From Hypericum androsaemum (Eukaryota > Streptophyta > Magnoliopsida > Malpighiales > Hypericaceae): a stretch of DNA of 64,000 nucleotides. Under the pieces are notes generated by a model. The model ran no database searches and was not told where the DNA came from. It saw only the letters and a program-made list of their open reading frames with translations. Positions 34,100-45,579 of the stretch are shown here, in pieces. A program made the position numbers and the translations under genes. Every line of letters starts with the position of its first letter. Within the stretch, counting starts at the first letter, position 1. The DNA is taken from contig OZ023195.1 in NCBI GenBank assembly GCA_963995505.1, forward strand, positions 7,212,109 through 7,276,108. Direction: 5' to 3'.

Positions 34100-34330
34100 G
34101 TTCGAAAATCACATTGGTATAGGATGAAATCAGAAACAGAATATGGATACCAATTTTAATACATTCGCATACCAATATAAAGTCATAAGTATACCAATTT
34201 CACCTCAAGCATACCAAATGATACAGATCGCAAGCATACCAAACGATACCCAAATATACCCAAACGATACCAATTTCACATCATAAGCATACCAAGTTCA
34301 ATACAGATACATACCAATGAAAAGCAAAAG
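34100..34330. repeat. Irregular CATACCAA repeats
   Basis: The motif ATACCAA occurs about a dozen times (AGCATACCAA, CGATACCAA). Its complement TTGGTAT is part of the 32.7-33.3 kb array, so the FAR1 relic lies between two arrays of opposite strand sense. Confidence 0.7.
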
Positions 34331-34483
34331 AAGAACCAACCAAACGATCAACAGTTAAACTAATGTTTAAACCAAATTCACAGAAAGACCAATCAAATAT
34401 AGAAGGATATTTCCTCAAAATTAAGAATTGTATCTCAAAATCTGAAAACCTAATTTCGGAGAACGTTCTTGCAATAAATGTGG

Positions 34484-34905
34484 TTAGGATTTACCTCAAA
34501 GCAAAGAGGATGGCAGAGACTCTGATGGGGGGCGGCGGAAGAGACTGTGAATGTTAGGCGGGTACTCACGACGAAGTGGGTAACATCGGAAAGGGAAAGT
34601 CGCTGCTCAGGAAAGGACGGCGAATGTGACTCTAGAACAGGAGAACACGGTGAGCGTCGACGGGAAAAAATACAAACGATAACAATCCACTCCTTCAAAT
34701 GAAATCCACACAAAATAGAGGTTAGGGTTTACCTGAAATTGAACAGGACTGCAGAACGTAGCGTGGCGGTGGAAGAGAATTTGGTTGGGAGCAGCAAAAG
34801 AGAAGGCGAACGTCATGGCGGGCGGGGCGGAAGAGACATTGGCGGGGGTGGCGGATGGCGAAAGATGCGGGGGTACTCAAGGCGAAGTGGGTACCATCGG
34901 ACTGG
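34484..34905. repeat. Diverged tandem duplication, ~240-310 bp unit
   Basis: TTAGGATTTACCTCAAA (34484) recurs as TTAGGGTTTACCTGAAA (34722), and GGGTACTCACGACGAAGTGG (about 34560) recurs as GGGTACTCAAGGCGAAGTGG (about 34872). GC-rich open frames on both strands here come from the repeat. Confidence 0.7.
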
Positions 34906-35479
34906 CCATAACATTTCCCACCCGATGAAGATAAAGATGAAAATGGGGAAGCACATATGGGGGAAGGAGATGAAGATGAAGATGAAGATACTCGTAGAAC
35001 ACCAAAATACGAAAGAGAAACTTTTTTTTTGGTGTAAGGAGATTTGATTTCTGTTTGGAAATATTTTTACAGGGATGATGGGAGAGGAAATTACGGGAAT
35101 AATGGGGCGTGTGATTTGGAAACCCAGCTGGCAATTTTTGGGTTGAAACCCCAAAATATCCTCTAACAAATTTGAACCGTTAGATCTGAAAATTTTCAAT
35201 TTTAATCGAATTTAAAGGATCAGATTTAGTCCATACCATGGGAATGACTTTTATGAAGTCCTCACCGATTCCAAGGCCCATGTATGGAATACTAAAAATG
35301 TCAATACGAAGCGTTTGGATTGTGCACGGACACTAATACGTCCATTCTGTGCGATGCAGTAAAAGATCTAGGTTGTCCACATGTCATGGCCCAGATCAAA
35401 TGGCTGAAATCGCGCGCGTGTTCAAGGGGGCATTTTAGGTTTTTTTTCTCTTCCCTTATTTTTTTCCATCATTTTTTTC

Positions 35480-36003
35480 GGTTGGAAAGCCATAACTTTT
35501 TACTCCAGAGTCTGATTGAGGTGATTCAGGTTGTTGTGGAAAGCTGAGATGTATATCTACAATTTTGTAGCTTATGAATTTTCCAAATTCAAAGTGGAAG
35601 AATGTCAAAAATATGTTTGAAGATAAAAGCCGGTAGAGTTACGATCGACTAATTTTGGTTGGGAGCCACAATTTTTTATTCTGAAGTTTGATTGAGGTGA
35701 TTCAAGTTGATGTGTTTAGCTGAGATGTATATTTACAACTTGATAGTTTATGACTTTTCCAAATTCTGAGTATAAGGATGTCAAAATTTTGTTTGAAGTC
35801 AAAAGCCGATCGAGTTATGCTCAAGTGATTTTGATTGGGAGACACAAATTTTTACTGCAGAGTCCAATTGAGTTGATTCAAGTTACTGTGCGAAGCTGAA
35901 ACATATATCTACAACTTTGTAGTTCATGACTTCTCTAAATTCGGAGTGTAAGGATGTCAAAAATAAGTTTGAAGTTAATAGTCGACCGAGTTACAAGCCC
36001 AGG
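35480..36003. repeat. 177-bp tandem repeat, three copies
   Basis: Copies begin at 35480, 35657 and 35833 (GGTTGGAAAGCC, GGTTGGGAGCCA, GATTGGGAGACA). Each runs through CTGATTGAGGTGATTCA, AGCTGAGATGTATAT, TACAA.TT.GTAG, TTTTCCAAATTC and GAGTTA. Copies are roughly 75-80% alike by eye. Confidence 0.9.
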
Positions 36004-36300
36004 ATATATCAAATGGCATGCCGAGGTTATGTCAAACGGCATATCCAGGTATCTCAAATGGCATGCACATGTTAAATCAAATGACATGTCCAGATTATGT
36101 CAAAAGGCATGCCAAGGTTATGTCAAATGGCAGCCCAGGTTATGTCAAATGGCATTCTCAGGTTAATATTTAATAAAATTTATAATTAATTAAATAATTA
36201 ATCAAATGACATGTCTAATTATAATTAATTGGTATGTCTGGTTACGTAAAATGGCACGTCCGGTTATGATAAAATGGCATAACCTGTTATATTAAAATAA
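36003..36300. repeat. ~20-bp tandem array of the TCAAATGGCATGCC unit
   Basis: About eight clear units (TATGTCAAATGGCATGCC, with variants CATATCC, GACATGTCC), then AT-rich filler and two or three more (GGTATGTCTGGTTA, GGCACGTCCGGTTATG). It starts immediately after the third 177-bp copy. Unit type is shared with 2704-2995, 28005-28625 and 50763-51040. Confidence 0.85.
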
Positions 36301-36400
36301 TTAATATTAATTAATACTTATAATAAAAATAAATAAATAGTTAAATAATATATCAGTTTGATTTATTTTTATTATACGAATAGGGTTAAGTTAAAAAAAG

Positions 36401-36504
36401 AGGCGCGCGCCCCAAACCACATGACACGTATGCGTGTCATTTTTTGGGACCTTTTTAACCCCTCCCGGACAGAATAGAATTTACTATTCTGTGTCAAATC
36501 CTGC
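36401..36504. repeat. Cluster of perfect palindromes and hairpins
   Basis: Three in a row: GGCGCGCGCC (10-bp palindrome, about 36402); ATGACACG-TATG-CGTGTCAT (8-bp stem, about 36420-36439); CAGAATAG-AATTTA-CTATTCTG (8-bp stem, about 36471-36492). Not part of any gene I can see. Confidence 0.75.
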
Positions 36505-36569
36505 CTTCAATGCAAAGCGGGCAGGACTCAGTGTTGTTGGGGACGTAACGATACGAATCTGACAACAAG

Positions 36570-36715
36570 TCCTCCAACGACACAAATGTCCCAACGGCAA
36601 AAACATCCGCTAGCACAAAAATCTCAACGGCATATTATCCCAATAACACAAAAATCCCAACGACACATCATTCCAACGGCACAAAAATTTCAACGGCAAA
36701 AATTGACGGCACATC
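36570..36715. repeat. 16-17-bp minisatellite
   Basis: About nine units of the form TCCCAACGGCACAAAAA / TCTCAACGGCATATTA. It makes a Q/R/H-rich open frame (SQRQKHPLAQKSQRH...) that I regard as an artefact. Confidence 0.85.
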
Positions 36716-38452
36716 GATTTTTTAAAAATAAAATCGTAGTTTGTGTAGATCGTTTAATTCTTTTTTCGAAAATATATACTGTAATAGCTAAAACTCCAAA
36801 CGAGTCAAAAGTTATGATCCGTCGAAGTTTTATTTTTTTAATAAAAAAATCTGAGACACGCACGTTAGATCACACGTTAGACATGCAACATGGTGCTGCA
36901 GACCCCATGTTGTGAGCACCGAATTGGACCCCAATACAAAGCATCACACAAAAAAATCTTCAGCAAGATTTGCTCTTTCTGTAACTGTGAGATCTCTGTA
37001 TTGTTTAAGAACGCGGTGACCGTGAGAAATCAATCACTGTGCAGCTAAACTAAAATTTAGGCAACCTAATCTATTGTCGCCCAGTTTCCACTTTTATCAG
37101 CATGTTAATAATTTCATCATGTTGGAATTAGACCCATGATTGCCTTGATTATGGAATTCATAATTAGGCTCATAAATTTTTAACCTCCCTATTTAGTGGG
37201 AGGAAGCATTTGAGTTTCTAAAAGTTACAGATGAGTTTTTGGCGAACAAATTGATGACCTCGCTCATGTTCTATATAAATGATGAAATTCATAGAATTGG
37301 GACGCGCTAGAACGCGATTGAGAATGCCACAAAGAACGTGTGAGTGACGCGCGCGTTTCTAATTGTTCTCAATGCCTCCGAGCATTTAGGCTGTGGAATC
37401 TAATCCTACCTTCGAATACATGAGCTAGACAAACTACTAACAAGCTTCCATTACAATCATATGATGAACCTGTGATGACCTGTGAAGAAGAAGAGTCTAC
37501 ACTATAACATGTATTTTATGTTATACGCCTTAAAATGAATATCTTCGTATTTCAAATTTATATCTATCCGGATGACAATCATATACATAAAATCCTTCAC
37601 ATCGGACTACCTTTCAATCTACAATTATAATCGCACAATGCATTTTAGAAAAAAATTAAAATTTTAAATTGGTCGATATGCAATCTTAATTTGTCCATTA
37701 ACGAAGATTTGACTCTGCAGATAGTAAGAAATATAGTCTTAGTTTAAAAAATTTCACCCATTCATTGTTCTGTTATTGTTGATATAGTGTATTTAACCTT
37801 ATTATACATGGATATACAATATTTATATTAATTTAATTTGTTCAAGATAATATCTATATTTACAAATAAGCTAGGCGATAAAAGAAGTGATTAACCAATA
37901 TGGAAATTGTTTCAAGTACTAAGAATTTATATTCACTTAAGGAGACTTCATGTAAAAAATATCATTGGAAGATTCCATCTAAAATAGGGTGTGATAATGG
38001 TATATAAGAGTTTAAAAATTAAAAATAATGGACAAATTAGGACACTCATTTTTATTGGTCGGGTTGTCTGTTATGGTTAAACATATAAACACGCTTGCTC
38101 CTACAACAGACACGTAAGTACGTACAATTCGACCGGATGGGCTCTCTCTTGATATAATAGGTAATGACCTAACCAATTGTTTGAAAACTTATAATTAAGA
38201 TTCTATACATTACAAGGCAAGACATGTGGTGTGGGCCTTGATTAGTCTCAAAGATCTGTGCATGGAGCACGCATATATGCATTCTCTCGTGCAACAAAAG
38301 ATATACACAATAAAGTTAATTAGTTTTTTTGGTTTATAGCAACTGATATCTGAATATTTATTAGGCCGTGTAATTAGGTTCGTACCAGATAAGAAGTTTG
38401 AACAGTGACAAAATTCTTGTAGCAAGTATTTAATAAAGAAATTTGATTCGAT

Positions 38453-38538
38453 CCTGAATATAAGCTCTTATATACATAGATGAGCACCGTCGAAACTGAA
38501 TATAAGCTCTTATATACATAGATGAGCACCGTCGGACC
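38453..38538. repeat. 43-bp direct tandem duplication
   Basis: CTGAATATAAGCTCTTATAT through GAGCACCGTCG occurs at 38453 and again at 38496 with no difference that I can see apart from the junction, so it is recent. Confidence 0.92.
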
Positions 38539-39493
38539 TATGTTAGGAGTGGATATTCAATAATATTTTTTACATTTGTAGGCTTAAACTCGAGATCGTC
38601 TTAAGTGAATCTAAATCTATTACCAAGTATCTTTGGCATTTGAATAGACCTAGGGGAAAACTATTATATTTATTCCAAGGAAAAATAATTAAGTTTCCTA
38701 TTATAATAAAAGACGGTGCAGAATTTTTGGGCCGTGGTCTTGTATACATAAACATCTATATATATGTAATGTCACGAGTGTTATCCCTTTAATTACTACA
38801 TTAGTTTCCACCCCAAATTTTGATTTTTATATATTTTAGACTCCAAACAGTTAATTAATTAGTACTTATAAAAAAGAGTTAATTAATTAGATTTTTACAA
38901 TTAAATAAATTATGTTACTGTAGTATATTGAATTAGGAGCTCACAGTTAGTTTTTTCACTACCGAAGATAACCTGATTTGTGTAGTTCCATCTATCTTCC
39001 TAAAATTTACGAAGTATTGTGTTGTTAGGCTACTTTTTGCAATTTCACATATTTTATATAATTAAGCAAACCATATATTCTTGAGCAAGAATTAATCATG
39101 TCAAAATCGAGAGACACAAGCAAACATGGGATCCACACAAGCTTAATTAATTAGATGTGACACGATTTCCTTGGTCACGGGATTATATAGTGATTGATCA
39201 AGAACAACGAGAAGGGGGAAATCAATAGGAAATGGATATCATGATGCCCTGAGAAATGCAAATTACGAATTTGTAGGAGTTGAAATCGTTACTTTGGCCA
39301 TGTTTAAAATCTGCTAATTGAGAAACAACAGATTAGCATTATGTAACTTTAATTACCAATATGTTATCCAATATCCTAAACAGACAAACAAGGTACATTA
39401 ATTGATTGGTTATATTATCCTTACAATTGAGTACTATGTTGCCCATAAATTTATTACCAACTTGCGGCATTAGTTAATGAGCAAAATTTAAAA

Positions 39494-39787
39494 TATTCGA
39501 GACATAATAAATATTAAAAATTACATTTCACCAAAATCAAAATGCGATAAACTGAATCATTTCAGTTATATTATTAACGTTAAATATTAAATAATATATG
39601 AAGTTATATATATATAATATGAAGTTTAATGGCATAATTGTATTTGAGACAAAATAAATATTAAAAATTACATTTCACCAAAATCAAAATGTGATAAACT
39701 GAATCATTTCAGTTTGATTATTAATATTAAATAATAAATAATAAACGAAGTTATATATATGAGCCAGGTATGATTTTTAGTTTAATG
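39494..39787. repeat. 147-bp tandem duplication
   Basis: GACATAATAAATATTAAAAA (39501) recurs as GACAAAATAAATATTAAAAA (39648), followed by a shared stretch TTACATTTCACCAAAATC and CTGAATCATTTCAGTT. Confidence 0.88.
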
Positions 39788-41794
39788 GCATATAATATAG
39801 AAGAATTAAATTTACAGTATTCAACTCATACCGGATATAATTATGGGTATACAATTTTACTCAGACTAATGTTATCAAAACGCACACGGTGTCGGTACGT
39901 CCACGTCTAATAGAGGACCATAAATGATGCGAAGGCGGGGCCATTTCTTTGTTCGCAATAATACTACTTAATTTTCAATTATCAAACAAAAGAAAACGAA
40001 TCAAGAGAAAATCTCGAACCACTTGCTGAACCCGTGGAGGCCATTCCATTTATCTTTTTTGGCATCTAGAATCATGCGGAAAATTTTACAGTGGTCTTTC
40101 GTATAATTTGATATACCTAATATTTGGATTTTGGGAAGTAATAATTGTATTGTAGGTCCTACAATCTTTATTTTATCTGCTATATTTTATTAAAATAGCA
40201 ATAATCTTAATATTATTAGTTGGTATGAAAAGATCGACATAAAATTACTCGTTATAGAGCCGTTGGTTGAGATTCTCATATAGCACCACCCTTTTCTCTT
40301 CCTTCATTAATCTAATTACTAATAACATGCGTCCTCTATATAGCTGACCCTCCATGGATTGGTCCTTCTTTATTTGTGTTACACGGTATTGACCGAGGTA
40401 AATGGTAAACTGATATGTAACTATGTAAATATTTATATGAATTATCTACTTATAAAAAAAATTGTATGCAACGGCTAAAATGATGAGGTGGTAATAATGC
40501 ACTAGTTGTTATTAAATTTGATACCGTTGCTCGTGTACCCGGAGGATTATTAATTATAGGAAAAAGTACCATGTGGTTTTAACCTATTTTTTATCCAAAG
40601 TTTTGTTTTTTTATTTGAAGACAAAAATTTCTTGCGTTGATATTTTTAGTTATAAATTTTTACCTATTGTTAATTGTTTTTGTCAACCGGCACGGATTGT
40701 CACGGACGTAACTATTTTTTACTATTATGAATTGTTTTAGTCTATTATGATTTGAAAATTAGAGCTTATATCATTGTTCATTTTCTTTTGAACCTGCACT
40801 ATCATAATAGACTAAATTATTAGAGAAACGTGAAAACCAGATATTGTCGTTTTAATCTATGATGACGAATCATGATCGGTGAAAAGTTGCTCCATAGTTT
40901 TCCCAAAATAATAAAGTTTTAAATTTTCCAAGATTACTAACTACTAAGAAATTAACTGGTCATGTAAAATAAATAAAAAATAAAAACAAAAGTGACTGTT
41001 ATATATCCCGGGTATGATTACACTATGCTACCCTTAAAAAATGGCAAAGAGCTATTGTTTCGTGAGCACGGGACCCGCGCACACATTCCCCTGCTTAAAT
41101 ATCAAATCATACCTCTTCTCGTACTATTTCGGGGTATGACGCGCTTCCACGTAGATATTTTCCTCGCTAGTTTTTTAAAACATCTAATATTCGAATACCC
41201 ACAGATTCAAAATAAATAGACTAGAGTTCTAAAGTTTGAAAATTTATCCTTAACATAAATTAGTATGAGATTATTTTTATTTATATTCGGACACTAGACT
41301 GATTGGTTAAATTTAAAATTATGCCAAAAATATTTAAAAATACTTCATTTCTAAATACTCGAAAGTAACACCTCTCAATTAAACTATAACAATATCTATT
41401 TATTTGTTTCCCTATCAATATTAGCAAAACATTTCTATTCCTTTCTATCCCTATCCCAAATATCCAAAAATTGATTATACCCAAAAAAATCTAAAAATTG
41501 GAAAAAAACCAGAAAAGGATGAATAAAGTAATACCACTTGTTGATTGACAAGACAAGTCGCCTCTGTAGTTATGCCCTCCTGGCGTTTCTCTTCCCTTCC
41601 AAAAACTTGAAGAAAAAAAATCCAATATAAATCCCAAACACACGGCCACTAAGAAACCCTAGCTTTATCTCCCTCTTTAATCCCCACCTCTAAAACGAAT
41701 CGTTTTTAGCCCTCTCCTCAAGTTTATAGCATCTAATTTTAATTACAAATCCCCGATCGATCCACCGTACCTATCGTCGGGTGTCCGTTACGAA

Positions 41795-44700
41795 ATGGAT
41801 GACACCGGCGGCGGCTCCGATCCTAGCTGGCCGATGGGAGCTGACGCCGGCGCCGATGATTACATCTTTGGTAGCGGAAGGGAGAGCTCGATACTGAGCG
41901 AGTTCGGGTGGGAAGGCGACCTGGTTGGCCACTCGAACCAGCCACCCCGGTTCGATGAACTGGACCGGATCGAATCGCAGTTATCCGATCATATACCCGC
42001 TCCCAGGCCGCCGGCCGGAGTAGGCACTTCAACTGGCGACGGAGGAGAGGCCGCGAGCTCCAACCAGTCGGTTTCTTCGAGCTCGGGCGAGGATCCGGCA
42101 GCGGCGTCGACGAGCTCCGGCGGGAGCAGGAAACGGAGAACGCCGCCGCCGCCTCAAGACCAAACCCCCTCGATACCGTGAGTATAGCTGCTATTTCCTT
42201 ATACTTGGAGCATGGATAGTATCGTAATTAAACCGGAATTCCAAGGGCAATCTAAATTTAGAATTTAAAAGAATTGGAGACTGAATCGCGATCTGTGGGG
42301 GTGCAGTTTGCGCGTCGAGTCCGTACGATACGATCTGGAAGCTGTCAGAGGAAAAGATGGTTCATGCAAGTTGCTGTGGCGAGGGGGGTTTCGTAATTTC
42401 GGTGCGATTTAGGGGCTTTTTCTTATTTTTACTTTTTATTATTATATATATCTTTTTTGGGCGAGAGACTTGTTTATTATTATCTTGGAGTTTAAATGGG
42501 TCATAAATCATAATTGAAGCGTCCTTGAACACCGCCGTTTTTGCGGCAGAAAAGCCAATTTCTCCTCTCCCTCGCTTTCCTCCCCCCTTCTCTCTCTCTC
42601 TATACCATAGCCCTAACAAGTTATTTTATAATACTTAAAAAAAAAATTCGAACTCAAAATTTTAAGTTGATTTAAATGGTTAGCGATAATATTCATACAT
42701 ATGGGTGCAGTAGCGTGCGGTGCACTTTTTTACCCATTAAAGGAATGGTTTTGAGTTCTCAGCATCTGGGCAGTACTTTAATTAGAGCTTCCCTTCCCTC
42801 TTTTTGAGCCCCGGAGCGCCCGAATATTAATTATTCCTCTTTTTTTCCCCATTTTTCATGGCTTCAAATCATCGGACGTGGATGCTCCTTTTCCATGATC
42901 GATCACCGCTAATAATTAAGATTCACCTCACTATTGGTTCTGTACGTTTACAGTTTGTCCTTGTTAAACAAAGTGTGATCCAATATTTAAAAAATCATAT
43001 ACGACTCGAATCTGGATTAATCGGTTAGGTTAGCTGGGTTGATTCCCTTTTGCAATGGAGCTGATTTGTGCACGATGATGGAGGCAGCTAGTAGAAGTAG
43101 GCTTCATGCATTGCACCGCCTTTGTTGACTAGCTTGGCAAAAAGTAACCTTTCCTGGGGATTCGTACGTAGACATTCTTCCCTCTTCATCATGTTCGGCC
43201 CTCAACCCTTTTCACATTGCTTCTAAGCCACGTTTCATTTCGTTTGTTATTATTTTTCTAAGATTCATCCGATATCCGAACACTACTTACTTATTCAAGC
43301 CGAGCACTAACATTACGAGATATAATACTACTCCATTCTTTCAGTTATAATACTTTGGAAAACGCATTTAGGTTTGCAAATTTCTTTTTGTCTAAGAACT
43401 CCAACTAGCTGCTTGCGCCATGTTTCATACCGCTACATCAATTGGTCTTTTAACTCTGTTTCACTAAATAATATATCCTCGGAAATTTAATCATTTCACT
43501 GAAACTTGGAACTAGTTCTTAAATCTTTATATATTCAATAGTGAAGCCGTTGATACTTAAAATTTTTGTCAAGCAATTCTTATCCCTAATTCTTATGTCA
43601 CCGACATTCAGCACTTCCACCACTCTCTTTTTCTGGTTTCCTCTCTGAAATTTTTGGATATGTGGGCATAAATGATTAAAACCGTCTTTTTCTACGGAAA
43701 ATAAGGATATGCTATAAATTAATAACACAAATAACTTGCATTCGTCCAATAAAGATGAATAAAAAGTAACAAACAATTTTCATTCAAGAAGTTAAATTCC
43801 ATTCTGTTTCAATTTTATTTCATAAATGTATACACAAGTTTATATGATTATGTTTATATATTATGCAGGGGGAACCGTGGCTTCCGCTAGTCCCCCCGTA
43901 CCACTCCCGCTCGATTGGGAGTGATCATTTTTGAAATTTTAGAATCTCAAATCCACATTCTGTATTTTGTTTCAGTTGACACATGCCTCAAATTATCAAT
44001 ATACGCATCTACATGTTGAATGTTAGGAGATGGGTGTAATTACAATTAGGTACTTGACATTTATCGAAATCTTAGTGGAAGTCTATCATTGTTTTACCGT
44101 TATTAAGTTTGACAGACGCAGTTAGGTGAAATGTTTTGTAGGAACAAGAGCAGAAAGAATAAGGGACAAAAGCGAATCCGCCAACCACGGGTTGCATTCA
44201 TGACGAAGAGTGAAGTTGATCACCTCGAAGATGGCTACAGGTGGAGAAAATATGGCCAAAAGGCGGTCAAAAATAGTCCCTTTCCCAGGTCGGTAAGCTC
44301 GTTTTCAGACCTATGATATGATGAGTTAAAACGGTCAAAACCTTTTCATTGAATCACTATAATAGGAATTCTACCCTTTTATTTACAATGTATTTTACAA
44401 AATATGCGCTAATAAAAAAGATAATAAAATGTTCGTATCTCCCAAAATCTTAAAGCAACAAAAAAATATATTCAATTATACTTGATTTTGAATTAATTTG
44501 AGATATTTTAACACGATATCTCACACAATATCCTACTTTTTCACCCCCTTATTTTCTTTTATACTTAAAATGTTGTTGTCCATTATAAAATTTTCATGTG
44601 TATAACTGCATTATATACCAATAGTGTTGTTCAACACTAAAATCTCCTAGAAAATTATTAAAACAAATTTTTTTGATAAATAAAATTATCAAAAAATATT

Positions 44701-45579
44701 CAACTTTCTAATAACAATTGTTACTAGATAATTAATATATTCGATAATAAACTACCTCATTTGGCACAATTCGCCTTGCCTCGGCATAACTCCTTTCGAT
44801 TATCTTATGCCAATCTACTTTTGAAAAATCTCTGGCGTCCCTGTGAAAATATTTTTTGTTCACCCGAACCCTATATCTTGATTTCCTTGCATAATCTATC
44901 CCTTACTTTTATCACTGAGCCAAAGGAATTCATATATTTACCAATGGTAAATATTTTCTGACAGATACTTAATTTACTGTATTTTTGCAATCTTAGTCTT
45001 GTTAGTTATTTACTAGGTCCAAAACATATTTTGTATAGATTTTGAAAACAGTTGCACTAATATTCAACAATTTACACCGGTTATTAAACATAAACTTACA
45101 TTTCTTTTCCATCAATTTTCTTAAAATCTTTTGAATTCTACTTTTTCCTAATTTACATAACGTATATCATCTTTTTAACTTTCCAATGATACAGAAGTTA
45201 CTATCGGTGCACCAACAGCAAATGCACAGTGAAGAAGAGGGTGGAGAGGTCATCCGAAGATCCCACCATCGTCATTACCACATACGAAGGCCAACACTGT
45301 CATCATACTGTTGGTTTCCCCCGCGGAGGAGGAATCATTACTCCTCAAGAAGCTGCATTTGGAACCCACTTTGCTCCCCCGTTCTCGCAGTTCCACTATC
45401 CCGGAGGCCAATTTCCCCAGCAGGTTCCTCCGAGTGTGGTGCAACAACCGCAACCGCAACTGCCGGGTGAATATGTGGAAGCCGGCCATGCTCGTCGACG
45501 AGACCACACGGTTCCTCGTCCTCCTACCGATGAAGGATTGCTTGATGATGTTGTTCGACCCGGAGCAGGCAACAGATGA
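41795..45579 (+). CDS. WRKY57: WRKY transcription factor, group IIc, WRKY57-like (three exons)
   Basis: Exons 41795-42177, 44142-44288 and 45195-45579 join to 915 nt (304 residues). The N-terminus is acidic and Ser/Gly-rich ([12 protein letters not shown] near 33-44, as in WRKY57). A basic stretch [15 protein letters not shown] precedes [20 protein letters not shown], giving WRKYGQK at 162-168 and a CX4CX23HXH zinc site (C182, C187, H211, H213). The intron after the arginine of FPR is the conserved WRKY-domain intron. The C-terminal [10 protein letters not shown] block matches the end of Arabidopsis WRKY57 as I recall it. The protein binds W-box DNA in the nucleus; WRKY57 is linked to drought, jasmonate and senescence responses in Arabidopsis. 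Intron 1 is long (1964 bp); intron 2 (906 bp) starts with the weak donor GTCGGT. The domain is intact, so this is probably a working gene. Confidence 0.93.
42178..44141 (+). other. WRKY57-like intron 1
   Basis: Starts GTGAGT and ends TTTTGTAG. It is long and AT-rich. A CT-rich tract lies at 42555-42603. A small hairpin (CACTCCC-GCTCGATT-GGGAGTG) lies at about 43902. A dispersed repeat end (CGACTCGAATCTGGATTAAT) lies at about 43001. No coding. Confidence 0.8.

Larger units (their letters stand above)
36716..41640. other. Long AT-rich intergenic region, no gene seen
   Basis: I see no protein-like frame in nearly 5 kb. Small structures listed separately are the 43-bp duplication at 38453 and the 147-bp duplication at 39494. 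A 16-bp inverted repeat (TTTAGTCTATTATGAT) lies at about 40737 and 40801. The last ~600 bp are the likely upstream region of the WRKY57-like gene. Confidence 0.6.

Noticed and set aside
34739..35199. Overlapping long frames on both strands (about 100-128 codons)
   Set aside because: Low-complexity GA-rich sequence and a diverged duplication explain the openness.
36586..36915. 109-codon Q/R/H-rich frame
   Set aside because: Translation of the 16-17-bp minisatellite; the rest is unremarkable.
43862..43925. GC-rich patch in WRKY57 intron 1, considered as organelle DNA
   Set aside because: Too short (about 60 bp), contains a small hairpin and matches no plastid or mitochondrial gene I can recall.
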